Source: Anastrepha obliqua
Taxonomy: Eukaryota; Arthropoda; Insecta; Diptera; Tephritidae
Direction of reading: 5' to 3'
Assembly: GCF_027943255.1 (NCBI RefSeq)
Contig: NC_072896.1
Location: 45,534,501 to 45,598,500, forward strand
Length of the DNA stretch: 64,000 nt
Made by a program: the position numbers and the translations under genes. The notes under the pieces are model-generated. The model was not told the DNA's origin. It did not search any database and saw only the letters and a list, made by a program, of their open reading frames with translations. Below are positions 33,858 through 45,258 of this stretch, in pieces; positions within the stretch are counted from its first letter, which is position 1, and every line of letters starts with the position of its first letter.

Positions 33858-33975
33858 CAGTAAAACCCGCTTAAGTAACCCGAGCAAAATGTTCAGATTT
33901 TCGAGGTACTTAAGCGGGTTGGGCACTTAAAAGAACCCGCTTAAGTACCTTCATTCGGGTACTTAAGGGAATATA
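33858..33975. promoter_or_regulatory. Tigger-type terminus with four subterminal motifs
   Basis: The sequence starts CAGTAAAACCCGCTTAAG after TA (33856-33857), as in pogo/Tigger elements. The motif ACCCGCTTAAGTACC or its complement recurs at 33865-33880, 33905-33920, 33934-33949 and 33956-33967 in alternating orientation. These are likely transposase-binding sites (inference). This is the 3' terminus of the gene at 35151-36734. A matching 5' terminus was not found. Confidence 0.75.
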
Positions 33976-33977
33976 TA

Positions 33978-35047
33978 AGGTTGTCAAAAAAGTCTTGCGG
34001 TATTTTTATTGAATTTTCAATTGTTCATAAAATTGGTTATAATAATGCGATTTAAGTCAAATATGCGCCGTTTTGTTCGATGACGAGTTCCCAACGAGAT
34101 GCAAACTTCATAATGCCCCTCTTATAGAAGCTCGCTTCCCTATTGTCAAAAATCTCGGAGAGCCAATTTTCACAGGACTCTCTTGTGGACAACTTCCGAC
34201 TACCAAGCTCGTTCGCCATGGACAGAAATAGGTGGTAATCATTGGTGCGAGATCCGGACTATACGGTGGGTGCAAAAGAACCTCCCATCCGAGCTCCTGG
34301 AGCTTCTGGCGCATCACCAAAGATGTGTGTGGCCTGGCGTTGTCCTGATGGAAGACAATTCGGTCTCTGTTGATCAAAGATGGCCTCTTCTGCATGAGTG
34401 CTGCATTCAAGCGGTCCAGTTGTTGGCAGTACAGGTCCGAATTGAGCGTTTGACCTGTGGCATAGTGGATGATTCCCTGCCAATCCCACCAAACACACAA
34501 AAGAACCTTCCTGGTCGTCAATCCAGGCTTGGCCACCGTCTGGGCAGCTTCACCGCTTTTCGACCACGACCGTTTGCGCTTCACGTTGTCGTAAGTGACC
34601 CACTTTTCATCGCCAGTCACCATCCGCTTCAAAAACGGGTCTATTTTGTTGCGATTCAGAAGCGATTCGCATGCATCCATACGGGCAAAAATGTTTTTTT
34701 GCGTTAAGTCGTGTGGCACCCATACATCGAGCTTCTTTTTGAATCCAAGCTTCTTCAAATGGTTTATAACGGTTTGATGACTCATGCCCAGCTCTTGGGC
34801 GATGCTACGGCTGCTACTATGCCGGTCTCTTTCGATCAATTCAGCGGTTTTATCGCAACTTTTGATGACAGGCCTTCCGGACCGTGGCGCATCTTCGATC
34901 ACCTCTGCAGCAGAACGAAAACGTTAAAACCATTGTTGTGCGGTGGAAATGGAAACTGTACCGGGTCCATAAACTGCACAAATTTTATTGGCAGCATGAG
35001 ATGCATTTTTGCCTTTATCGAGGTAGTACTGTAAAATATGCCGTATT
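33978..35047 (-). pseudogene. Mariner DD34D, truncated sister of the intact copy
   Basis: The end GGTTGTCAAAAAAGTCTTGC begins near 33979. The frame at 34108-34902 reads MSHQTVINHLKKLGFKKKLD, WVPHDLTQKN, RMVTGDEKWVTYD (first Asp) and FHQDNARPHTSLVMRQK (second Asp). A one-base deletion at the third site gives YSPDLAPMITTYF in place of YSPDLAPSDYHLF. An in-frame loss removes part of the segment before GQTLNSDLYCQQLD. The 5' end stops at 35047 inside the first codons of the protein (relative to 52692), without a terminal repeat. It lies inside the Tigger relic. Confidence 0.92.
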
Positions 35048-35150
35048 TAAAATAACGCAGAAACAAAGAAAAACTTAATTATAAAGTAAAAAAAAAATAT
35101 CACATAGTAGGAATTCAATTCTTTTAATTCATTTTTACATATGTACTATA

Positions 35151-36734
35151 TTAGGAACATACCTGTATGTAGGTACTGTGTATGATTTCACAAGCATTTA
35201 CATGCTTACGACGTGAATCTGTAATTTTTTTTTGGCGTTGGCTTCGAAATTTACATATAGACGGTTTTTCTTCAAGCGATTCAAATTCATCAAGATCTAG
35301 ATTTTCACTTTCCATATAATGTTTAATTATTGAAAGCGCCTCCAAAGCTTTAGCTAAAGTAGGCGCAATATCATTGGACTCGTCTTCTGAATTTTCAGTA
35401 CCTGATGACTCATGAGATTTTTCTTCTAAGACGGATGACAATATTTCCGCTTCCGTAAGTATTCCAAAACATTGGAGTTCTTCATCGCATCTAACATATT
35501 CTTCAAACTCTCCACTATCGATCGGCACATTTATTAATTCTTCAGTGGCCTCTGGGCAATTATTATTAATAAGAAATCCAGCCTATGTTATCAAATCAAA
35601 AAATTAAGTAGTGAATATTTCAACAGTGGATATAAAACAAACAGTTTTCTACAGTTTCCTTTTTAACTAGTCACCTTGCCCGCTTCGCAAAGTATAAAGC
35701 ATCCAAGATCGAAATAGATTTCACAAAATCTTGGTTTGTTAAGCCTTTTTCGATAGAAAGCAACTGTTTTCTTACAAGTATTTGTCTGAATTGAACTTTG
35801 AAGGCATGAATTATTCCTTGATCTAGTGACTGCAAGATAGATGTGGTATTTGCTGGAAGAAATTCCATTTTGATATTTTCCAGTAATAAGTCAACCACTT
35901 TATGGCACGGTGCATTATCAACAGAAAGCAAAACTTTTCTTTGTTGCTTAATCATATCGCGATCAAACTCTTTTAAAATATTTATCCAAAGCGAGCTAAC
36001 CATCCAAGCCTTATCCTCGGAGTAATATGGTAAGTGAGCCGTTTTTCCTTTAAAGCAGCGGGGATTTTTACATTTTCCAATAGGATATATTTTTTTCACT
36101 TCCATCAGCATTGCATAAAAATAATAGGGTAAGGCGCAATTTTTGGCTCTTTCCTCCTTTCACAGCAGCGCCCATTCTAGCTAAAGTGCCGCCTGGTAGT
36201 GCCTTATAAAACAATCCGCTCTCATCAACATTAAAAACTTTGCGGGCTTCATAGCCTTGTAATAAATCTTACAATGTATGTTGTCTGTATTCATATGCCA
36301 CTGTAGTGTCAGCATCCGCCGCCTCTCCAGTTATTTTTGTAAATTTAATGCCCTCGCCGTTTCCAGCGCCACAGCCAGCCATTGGTAGGACAAAAATCAA
36401 CGTGCATCTTATCATTGAATTCTCTAGGTTTTTTGAGGAGTTGAGCATCTGTAATCACAACATTTGCAGCTCTTATTTGGTCGAACCATTTGGAAAGAGC
36501 CTCTTCAACTTCTTTGTTAGGACTTTTACGCAAACGTTTCCGTTTCCAGCTATTAGTGTCCGCTGATTTCTCCACTTTCTTGCGATTTCTCAAAATCCGA
36601 TTTATGGTTGAAATGTCGCACTTGAAATGTTGCGCAATCTGATTTTTAGATTTTTCATTAATCTCAAGTAAATGAAGTATTTGTATTTTTTGTTTAATTG
36701 TTAAACTTGTAATTTTTCGCCCTTTGCCAGGCAT
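35151..36734 (-). pseudogene. Pogo/Tigger transposase, multiple breaks
   Basis: Begins MPGKGRKITSLTIKQKIQIL with a CENP-B/Psq helix-turn-helix (SKNQIAQHFKCDISTINRIL). Next come KFTKITGEAADADTTVAYEY and KVFNVDESGLFYKALPGGTL (first Asp), then KKIYPIGKCKNPRCFKG, LLSVDNAPCHK (second Asp) and ANTTSILQSLDQGIIHAFK (third Asp; 31 residues after the second). The C-terminal acidic part reads ELQCFGILTEAEIL. Frameshifts or stops occur near 36345, 36240 and 36111, and about 150 bp separate the last two blocks (35541-35680). Jerky/TIGD-like host genes share this architecture, but the breaks indicate a dead transposon. Confidence 0.88.
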
Positions 36735-36757
36735 TTTTCTATTTTAACTATGACAAC

Positions 36758-38296
36758 TGATGCTTTCCATTTAAATTCAACCGGGCTATTCGGGTCATGT
36801 TCTTCGATTTCGATGTAACTTAAATATGTTGCTCTCTGGTCAAAATAATGAGACACGTATTTTTTTGTTCGCCCGAAAAAAATTGTTTTTCAAGAGTTAT
36901 CGGCAATTTTGTTTTTCGCCTCAAACTCGATTTTTTTTAATTATATAAGAAAATTTTTTTTTTAAATGCCCATAACTTAGTCAAAAATGAACCGATTTTA
37001 ATAATTTTGGGTTCAAAATGATCGTAATTACATACACAAGCGACTTCATGTAGAAACAATTGCAAAAAAGTAGTTGAAATTTTTTTATTTAGCAAAAAAG
37101 AAAAAAAATTGAAATTTTTTCGAAATTCAATATTTCAAAAAGTGTATTTTTTTTTTTTTTATAACTTTTTCCAAATCAAAAGGACATCTCAAACTTTAAT
37201 TGAGCTGCATGCCTAGTAGCTAAAATGAGTTGTTTTTGAGTAATGAATTTTTGAGTAAACACCCTGTTTCGCAGTTTTTGTTTTTTGCAAAAGAAAAAAT
37301 TTTCAACTACTTTTTGCAACTATTTCTCCATGAAATCGCTTATGTAAGCAATTACGATTATTTTGAACCCAGAATCATTCAAATCGGCTTATTTTTGACT
37401 AAGCTATGAGCAATTAAAAAAAAATTTCTTATATAGATTCTTTCCATTTCAATTCAAAAGGGCTTTTCGGGACATGTTCTTCGATTTCGATGTAACTCAA
37501 ATATGTTGCTCTCTGGTCAAAATAATGAGACACGTATTTTTTTTTTCGCCCAAAAAAAATTTTTTTCTAGCTTTATCGGCAATTTTGTTTTTCGGCTCAA
37601 AATCGATTTTTTTTAATAATATAAGATTTTTTTTTTTAAATGCTCATAACTTAGTCAAAAATGAACCGATTTTAATAATTTTGGGTTCAAAATGATCGTT
37701 ATTACTTACACAAGCGATTTCATATAGAAATAGTTGCAAAAAAGTAGTTGAAAATTTTTTATTTTGCGAAAAACAAAAAGTGCGAAACAGGGTGTTTACT
37801 CAAAAATTCATTACTCAAAAACAACTCATTTTAGCTACTAGGCATGCAGCTCAATTAAAGTTTGAGATGTCCTTTTGATTTGGAAAAAGTTATAAAAAAA
37901 AAAAAAATACACTTTTTGAAATATTGAATTTCGAAAAAATTTCAATTTTTTTTCTTTTTTGCTAAATAAAAAAATTTCAACTACTTTTTTGCAATTGTTT
38001 CTACATGAAGTCGCTTGTGTATGTAATTACGATCATTTTGAACCCAAAATCATTAAAATCGGTTCATTTTTGACTAAGTTATGGGCATTTAAAAAAAAAA
38101 TTTTCTTATATAATTAAAAAAAATCGAGTTTGAGGCGAAAAACAAAATTGCCGATAACTCTTGAAAAACAATTTTTTTCGGGCGAACAAAAAAATACGTG
38201 TCTCATTATTTTGACCAGAGAGCAACATATTTAAGTTACATCGAAATCGAAGAACATGACCCGAATAGCCCGGTTGAATTTAAATGGAAAGCATCA
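36758..38296. repeat. 1.5-kb near-perfect palindrome
   Basis: TGATGCTTTCC at 36758 and its complement at 38286-38296 start arms of about 510 bp that match almost perfectly (for example 'cgggctattcgggtcatgtt' against its complement near 38260). Inner arms (about 37276-37430 and 37620-37786) match with more changes. The loop (about 37440-37610) holds a further diverged copy of the arm start ('ttcgatttcgatgtaactca'). AT-rich with long T/A runs. No coding. Its left edge is 24 bp upstream of the Tigger start codon. A foldback-type element or a local inverted duplication are both possible. Confidence 0.9.
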
Positions 38297-38860
38297 ACTA
38301 GCGGGGGGGGGAGAAACGGGCTCCACACAAACAGTGATAACTTTTGCAATTATTAATTTTTTTTTTTTTGAAATTTTGTTAAGTCAAGTCAAAACATGAT
38401 GTATTAATGATATGTTTTTATTTTTGTAAAATAAAGCCACTGACTAGCAAAAAAAATTATGGAATATCTTGATTTTTTCGGGCCTCTGACTACCCCTAAC
38501 CCTTTATACAAAAACTGCTTTGGTGGTGTGGGAATGCTTGTATTGATGAGAGCAAAACAAAGTAAGTTAGGGTACTGTGATATGGGTGATTCAAGTGATA
38601 TCAGCATATTTTTTAAACTTTGCATGTCTATAAAAGGATCTTTCCGTGAATACAATTGTAATAGTTAAAAACTGATGGATAAATCCGAAATTTACGCAGA
38701 TTCTTAACTTCAAATACTTGATTTTGGTTTGCCGTTTTTTTTTTAACATTCTCCAGTATATTTCTAGGAAGCAAATTTTGTATCTTCAAAACTAGTTTTC
38801 GCTAATGTGATGCAGTTTAATTAGTCCAATGTGATATGGTATATCACATTACACACATCC
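38297..38860. other. No gene recognised
   Basis: AT-rich, including G9 at about 38303 and T-rich tracts. No terminal repeat was found that would end the Tigger relic. Confidence 0.4.
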
Positions 38861-38864
38861 TCCT

Positions 38865-39736
38865 GTAAATAAAAGTAAGTGACGACTTAAATTATTCCCA
38901 TAGGCCAAAGCGAAATTTCGTAAGTGGGATGTAGAAAATAAGAAAAACCCATCCAGGCAGTTAGAAGAGAAAAAATGGGAACAGTTTTGACGTCCAATAC
39001 TTTCGGTGTTCCATTTGCAACGTTGCAGAGAGCTTCCATTGGGACGCAGACCGGTATTTAACCGAGATGTGGAAATGGAGATGGTAAGGTATTTAAAAGA
39101 AATGGAGGCTAAGTTTTTAGACTCACTAGTGGTGATATTCGCTAGCTTGCATTTCAAATAGCAAATCGAAACAATATTTTCCCACTCGAAATTTATTTTC
39201 CGTAATGAAAAAAATTGTGCACACAAAATGCACTCTTAGATATAGCCTTTATGGGTCCTCTTAACATCTACTACAATGAAGATATAAGGCGGTTTATGCG
39301 AGAACAATACTGAAAAGTGGCACAATTTGATGTCATAGAACTTTTTGTTAAAGCTTACCTAAAAGTCCAAATGGCTCAGATAGCTATAAATAAAGTAAGA
39401 ACGTTTTCCAAAGTGATTTTATATCCCAAAAGTCTGTTGGAAGATACGCAATGCAGAGAAGAAAACATTCCAGACGAACCAGTTGCGAGCACAAGTAGCG
39501 CAGCCGTGACAAATTTCATTACGCCATGGAAGACTTCACCACCGCCTCAGCTGAAACAGACTACCAGCTCCAGACTTAAACGATCACAAGCAACAGTCAT
39601 CATAATGACATCACAATACAATGCATCTTTGGAGGCAAGCATCAAATATGCTGAAAAACGTAAAAAGCTACTACGCGTAAAAGAGGCACAAAAACTGAGA
39701 GAAGTACAACGATTCAACCAAGCTAGAGAAAGTTGA
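38865..39736 (+). pseudogene. Second pogo-type transposase relic, catalytic core deleted
   Basis: N-terminal pieces GVPFATLQRASIGTQT, VEMEMVRYLKEMEAKFLDS and DIR-LAFQIAN correspond to the CENP-B/Psq-type DNA-binding region. The frame at 39317-39736 reads AQFDVIELFVKAYLKVQMAQ, a typical C-terminal segment (start of the block that precedes 'tGiyP' in pogo proteins), followed by a Pro/Ser-rich tail (ITPWKTSPPPQLKQ). The DDE catalytic domain is missing around 39220-39317. It differs from the Tigger at 35151, so it is another family. Confidence 0.65.
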
Positions 39737-39880
39737 TCAAGCGCGTTGGAAAAAAGTTCAGATGAAGAATGTTGAGCAGGAATTCCACCTAGTTGCCATT
39801 TCTACTAAAAAAAGTTAAATTTCTTATTGCTTTACTAAATGGAGTATCTTGCAATTTGCCAACAAATTTTTCTTATTAGA

Positions 39881-40640
39881 GGGTCCGCCACTCGAAGTGT
39901 AACCAATTTCACGGGCATCAGCTGCTGTTAGTTAGCTAAATGACAGTCCAGAGTATAAATAAAGTTTTTGTTTATCGTACCATTACTCGTTGCAATGATA
40001 CTGGTGGCATCGCAAAACGTCATGGAGGTGGTCATCAAAAGACTGCAACGTCACGTGCAACGATTCAAAAAGTGAAGAAGCGACTTCAGTAAAATCCTCG
40101 TAGAAGCGTCAATCAAAGGACGAAAGAACTGAAAATAAGTGAACGTAACGTATGCCGCATACAAGATCCAAAAGGCATATGATCTCACACCAACGCAGCA
40201 ACAAGTCAGACTTGAGAGAGCGAAGGTGTTGGTTCGCATGGCCGAAAACGGTCAATTTCCTAACATAGTGTTTTCTGACGAGACATTTTTCAAATTGACC
40301 GGGAGGCAGTACCCGCCACAGGTAGTAGTTTGGGCCGCTGTTACCGCAAATGGGCGCTCTCCAATCGTTTTCTTCGAACCCGGTGGCAAGGTAAATGCGA
40401 AATATTATCGGGGAAGTATTCTGGAGGTTGCTTTGAAGTCGTGGGTAGGCAAACATTTCAGTAGCAGAGCATGAACGTGTCAACAGGACTCGGCCCCGAC
40501 TTAGAAAGGCCAAGTAAATCAACAATGGCTAAAAAACAACGTTTCGAACTTCATAACGTCCACACAATGGCTCTCAAATCCACCAGACGCGAATCCGATA
40601 GATTTTTCTCTTTGAGCCATTTCGGAGAGCTGAAAAAAGC
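39881..40640 (+). pseudogene. maT-like (DD37D) transposon, copy D
   Basis: The terminal repeat GGGTCCGCCACTCGAAGTGT begins at 39881. The frame at 40139-40474 reads NIVFSDETFFKL (first Asp) and PPQVVVWAAVTANGRSP, then after in-frame stops QQDSAPT (second Asp) and NPPDANPIDFSL (third Asp). The spacing of second to third Asp is 37 residues, which fixes the type as DD37D. The helix-turn-helix region contains a stop (KKRLQ*) and deletions. The right terminal repeat is missing. Confidence 0.85.
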
Positions 40641-40914
40641 CATTATCTCCTTCAAAATATGACCCATCTGAAGTAACACACATGTGCCAACTTTTAACCC
40701 AGTCAGGTGAATAAGGTATTTACTTGCTGTTTGGTCAAATAATCTTGCACAGTTTGGGCTCGGTAATTGTTTTTGCCCACATTTCCGGCCATTTATGACG
40801 TACAGCATATCTCAAACGCTTCAAAATAGATAACGGGTATGTCTCTATGAGCAAACTGGAGTTTGAGGGTCCTCCCAGAGCAAAGTTTCCAAGTAGGGTG
40901 GATTGGAATAAGGG

Positions 40915-41285
40915 GTAAATCTGTACCAATGCTGGTATCTACATACGTATTCATTGACGGCTGCAACATAGAATCGGGAGTCGGAGCAGAGGTTTTCTAT
41001 AAATCAGCCAATTTATCTATTTCCTTAAAACTGCTGATTGCTGCTAGTATTTTTCAGGCAGAAGAGTTTGCGAGCTTGCTGGCATGCAGAACGGTAACGT
41101 GGGAGCGAAGGAGATATTCACATCTCTTCCGATAGTCAAGCAGCGATCAAGGCCCTGACGACGGCATGGTGCAGATCCAAACTAGTCAACTCATCGAAAG
41201 AGGAGATCAAATCTCTTGGGTGTGCGGGTAACATTTCTTTGACCTCTTTCCCAGGACATAGGCAAATAGAGGCCTTTAAAAAATA
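40915..41285 (+). pseudogene. Non-LTR RNase H fragment
   Basis: VFIDGCNIESGVGAEVFYKS, SIFQAEEFASLLAC and, in another frame, SDSQAAIKALTTAWCRSKLV show the Asp, Glu and Asp of the RNase H active site, then SFPGHRQIEAFK. Same domain type as 24440 and 58430. The flanks 40641-40914 contain no identifiable sequence. Confidence 0.8.
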
Positions 41286-41442
41286 TAAAACTAAAATTTA
41301 TTTAATCGAATTTTAATTTTAAGAGTCCAACGGCGGCTTACCTATGATTCAACAAGACTAATTAGTGCCATTATTGGGTATGGGAATAAGTTTCCGTCCT
41401 TTCTAGGCCAAACTCACGAATTATTTAAGCAGTTAAATAATA

Positions 41443-42660
41443 CAAGGGGGCGCAAAATTAACCTTCCGATGTTTTGTGGCTGTAATTTAAAAAAAAATGA
41501 AAAACTTTGATTCTTCTTGTGGATTATTTTTATTTGGTCTTTTAATTTTTTTTGCATCAAGTCGAGAATATGATGTCATGTAAATGGCCGCTGCCACAGT
41601 TGATTGCCATTTGAGCCCTTTTTATGGCATTTTCCATCACTTTGGCCAAAACTTCCGGCGATAGGTGCTCACATTCTTGACGGATATTGTCTTTAAGAGC
41701 TGCAAGAGTCTGAGGCTTGTTGACATAAGCCCGCGACTTCAAAAAGCCCCACAAAAAGAAGTCTGGAGCGGTCAAATCAGGCGATCTTGCTGGCCAGTTC
41801 AAATCGCCAAAACGGGAGATTAGGCGCCCTGGAAATGCATCCTTCAGCATACCGGTTGTGGCACGTGTGTGCCGTTGCACCGTCCTGTTGAAACCTCATG
41901 CTTTCCAATCCCAATTCATCAAGTTGCGCCAAAAAGAACTCGTTGATCATTGCTCTGTAGCGCTCACCATTCACAGTAACCGTTTGGCCCGCGACGTCTT
42001 CGAAGAAAAAAGGTCCGATGACTCCTCCAGCAAAAACAGCACACCATACAGTGACTTTGAGCGGGTGTAATGGCTCTTCGTGGGTTACACGTGGATTTTC
42101 AATGCCCCAGAAGCGTAAATTTTGCTTATTTACGTACCCGCTAAGATGGAAATGGGCCTCATCACTAATGATTATTTTTGATGAAAAATCATCTTCCTCT
42201 TGGTGGTGATTAAGGATGGCTTGAGCGTATGTTAGACGCGATTGGCGGTCAGCAGCTAACAGCTGATGCACCGTCTGGACTTTGTACGTTGTACGGAAAC
42301 ATCTTCGAATCTTGTACCAAAATTCGCTGTAAAGACCGTCGACTGATACCCATTTGCGTGGCACGTCGTCTGGTCGATGTCGACGGCGCTTCCATGACAT
42401 CCTCGGCTACAGCAGCAATATTCTCTGCAGAACGGCTACTCCGGGGTCTGCCACGCCTAGCAGCATCTCGTGTTGTGCCAGTCTCTTCGAGGCGAGCGGC
42501 TAAACGTCGCAGTTTTTCACCAGTAGGCGTTGGACGGTGAGGAAATCTGCGACGAAATTCACGTTGTTAACACACAAATGTCAAAACAGAAGTGATATTA
42601 GGGGCCAATCGCAAAATTTATAGCATTTTCTGACAGGAGAATTACTTTAGCGCCACCTGT
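41443..42660 (-). mobile_element. DD41D mariner element, both ends present
   Basis: Ends 'caagggggcgcaaaattaac' (41443) and the complement of ACAGGTGGCGCTAAAGTAAT (ending 42660) are imperfect inverted repeats flanked by TA at 41441-41442 and 42661-42662. 1.2 kb with one broken transposase gene. Confidence 0.88.
41557..42545 (-). pseudogene. DD41D mariner transposase, at least two frameshifts
   Basis: The N-terminal part (42290-42545) reads LRRLAARLEETGTTRDA, GRPRSSRSAENIAAVAEDV and QMGISRRSLQRILVQD. After a shift near 42285 the frame continues TVHQLLAADRQS, KIIISDEAHFHLSGYVNKQN (first Asp), GGVIGPFFFEDVAGQTVTV and FQQDGATAHT (second Asp). After a second shift near 41860 comes LNWPARSPDLTAPDFFLWG (third Asp). 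Catalytic residues are all retained. It resembles the copies at 504 and 9930. Confidence 0.9.
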
Positions 42661-42671
42661 TACATGATATT

Positions 42672-43450
42672 ATGTGAAGTATGTGCCATTGGAAGCTTCA
42701 ACTTTACTCCATCTTTCAGGCAGTATAAGGATTCCTCTGACGATAAATTCGAGTTATTTTGACTTGATCAATTTATTAAGCCAGTTTGCGATGCTTTCGG
42801 GATGGTTTGAAATGATTTCTAATCCCCCCCGATGCACAATATAAACTTTAAAGCATGAATATTTTTTTCGCTGTCGATGGGCCTGGTTCACCTCGCAGGC
42901 TCCAACATTTTCGACGCTAGGGTTATCATAATAATTCCATTTTCCAAGGACAGTGACGATCCGATGCAGAAAATCTTTTCTTTTCTGCCATTCAAGAAGC
43001 ATCTCACACGTCTCCAAACGTCTTTTGATATCCCTCACCTTCAATTGATGTGGCACCCAGTTACCTGCTCTCTGGACCATTCCCATTGCGTGCAAACGTT
43101 TACCGACGGTCCGACGGTTGATCTGTCAACATCCAACTCTTTAGACTTATTATCCAGGGTTCGACATGCGTTTCATCCAATTATTTGTTGTGGTTGAGTG
43201 CCTTCGAATTTTTTCGGTGCCCCTTCGCTCGTTCGACCTTTATCACTCACGTCGAAATGGCCACTTTGGAAGCGTCGAAGCCACTCTTTGCAAGTTGTAT
43301 TTGATGGAGCATAATTACCGTAAATATTGATCAATATACGATACGTTTCAGCTGCACTTTTCTGTAAAAGGTAGTAATGAGGCATGACTTCCCGCAAATG
43401 CTGTTTTTTCGGGCCGAACGTAGACCGAAGATTTTTGACCGTCAAATAAA
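42672..43450 (-). pseudogene. Mariner DD34D-type, catalytic centre deleted
   Basis: N-terminal frame (43173-43445): REVMPHYYLLQKSAAETYRI, YAPSNTTCKEWLRRFQSG. Second frame (42754-43095): HAMGMVQRAGNWVPHQLK, LLEWQKRKDFLHRIVTVLGK. The first catalytic Asp of 'GDEKW' has become Leu, and sequence around the second and third Asp is lost. The last segment reads GILILPERWSKVEASNGTYF and stops near 42675, directly beside the terminal repeat of the previous mariner. Related to the copy at 47340. Confidence 0.8.
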
Positions 43451-44087
43451 AAAGGATCTTTACGCTTCAAACGAATGTCAACCACTGCGATCGAGACGTC
43501 ACATATACACTTGCAAAACTCTAGTATATTACTAGAGCGAACACAAAAATAGTATTAGCAGCTATAGCTCTTTTACGAGGGCGGAAACTTATTTTCATAC
43601 CCAATGCGGCCGCCGTAGCTGTGTGACAACTGAAAAATATTCATAATTACGTTCTTTAATTTTTTTTGAAGGCATGAAAAGAGTTTACATGAAAAATGTA
43701 TTATGGAAATAAAAATTAATTTTATTGAATGCGCAATCCAGCTGCACATTTTTTGCACAACACTGCACATACTTGTATGAATAGGTTCATCTCTGGTGCC
43801 TGTAATTGTACGAGTATGTATGTACTCCTATACGATTAGGTTAAGGCGGTTGGCATATTTTAACACCGTCACCTTATCTCTTGACATTCTATCGATGTGT
43901 TTATATTTGGCTGTCACAGCATGTCAGTACTCTCGAACGTTTTTCTCAACATTCGCATATCTCGCTACCTCTCCTGCTGCAGTCGTTGTCCTCGATATTC
44001 TCTCTCTTAACTGCTACGTCAGGTTGCTGCTGCTGACGAACAAACATGCCTTCACGTTAGATGTTTCACAAAAAGTAACTTCACATA
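43451..44087. other. No gene recognised; possible SINE head
   Basis: GCGGCCGCCGTAGCTGTGTG at 43606-43625 matches the first 20 bases of the SINE but nothing follows. The rest is unassigned. Confidence 0.4.
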
Positions 44088-45258
44088 CAGTGGCTCACAT
44101 TATTTCATGCAGTTTCAGTTTATAAATTTAAATTACTGCAGAATGAAAAATTGTCGCAATGTAAAAAAAATTTTAATGTAAATATTTAATTAATTGTTCG
44201 AAAAATAAAACTCAATGCTATCGGCTCGAAAACTGCTAAACAAAATTCAGCAGGAAGCGGGCAAACCATGATGCGTCGAAACAGTGCTACGGGTACTACG
44301 TGAAAAGGACTTTAATGGTCGAGTAGCATGAAAGAAGCCATTCATAAATAAAAAAATCAGTTGAGCCAAGTTGCCTTTGCTAGAGAGCTCGAAATTAAAG
44401 ATTTTGATTTCTGGAAAACGGTAATATTTTGTGGCGAGTCCAAATTCAACCTATTCGGCTCAGATGGAATGTCTTACGTCTGGCGGAAACCTAATACAGA
44501 GCTCCACAAAAGCAACATAAAACCGACTGTGAAACATGATTATGGCAGTGTAATGGTATGCGCATGTATGCCAGCAGCCGGAGTAGGAAATTTAGTGTTT
44601 GTCCAGGGTATTATGGACAAAGCAATGTACCTCAATATTCTAAAAGATAATCTACCCCAAAGTGCTGCGAAACTTGGAATACCTCAAGATTTCCGTTTCT
44701 ACCAGGACAATGACCCTAAACATAAGGCGGCAATCGTGCAGACATGGCTCATATGGAACTGTCCACATTTAAGCAACCACCAGCTCAATCACCTGACATG
44801 AACGTCATCGAGAATTTATGGTCATTACTGGAAACAAAAATCCGCACACATCACATACGCAATAGAGATCAGATAAAAACCGTAATTTTTGGAGCAGTGG
44901 AACAAAATCAGACCGGAAGTAACAAAAAAGCTAATGGAGTCACTGCCAGAAAGGTTAAAAGTTGTTAATAAAGCCAATGGATATCACACAAAGTACTGAA
45001 TCAGTTTTAAATCATTACTTTGACTTAAATTAAAGAAAAAATGAATACTGCATGAAATAAGCTGTGACATAAAATATTGAACTGTTCTGCGTTTTTGTTC
45101 TTTATATTTTTTATTTAAAGCTTAAAAAAATGTATGAAGTACCTTTTTTATACTGCAATTGCGTATAAATTATTTGATATTTACATTTTTTCAAAAAAAG
45201 TTTTACAGCATTCGAAGTTTTAGTAGTTCGTCTGCATGAAATAAGCTGTGAGCCACTG
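44088..45258 (+). mobile_element. Tc1-like element with terminal repeats
   Basis: CAGTGGCTCACATTATTTCA at 44088 and the complement of CAGTGGCTCACAGCTTATTT at 45258 are flanked by TA (44086-44087 and 45259-45260). On the right, 'gcatgaaataagctgtga' occurs both at the end and about 180 bp inside (45051), like the inverted/direct repeat layout of some Tc1 elements. 1.17 kb, shorter than the usual 1.6 kb. Confidence 0.88.
44250..44968 (+). pseudogene. Tc1-like transposase, N-terminus lost, frameshift
   Basis: The frame at 44361-44801 reads DFDFWKTVIFCGESKFNLFG (first catalytic Asp changed to Gly), YGSVMVCACMPAAGVGNLVF and FRFYQDNDPKHKA (second Asp). A frameshift near 44740 leads to PPAQSPDMNVIENLWSLLE (third residue, Glu, in ENLW), and KSC as C-terminus. 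Upstream 44250-44360 gives degenerate KTVLRVLREKDFNGRVA. The DNA-binding half is missing. Confidence 0.85.

Noticed and set aside
34183..34707. Plus-strand 174-codon frame
   Set aside because: Antisense of the mariner transposase; the peptide has no motif of its own.
38849..39226. Minus-strand 125-codon frame
   Set aside because: Opposite strand carries pogo-type DNA-binding motifs, which explain the region better.
42229..42540. Plus-strand 103-codon Ser/Arg-rich frame
   Set aside because: Antisense of the N-terminal DNA-binding part of the DD41D transposase.
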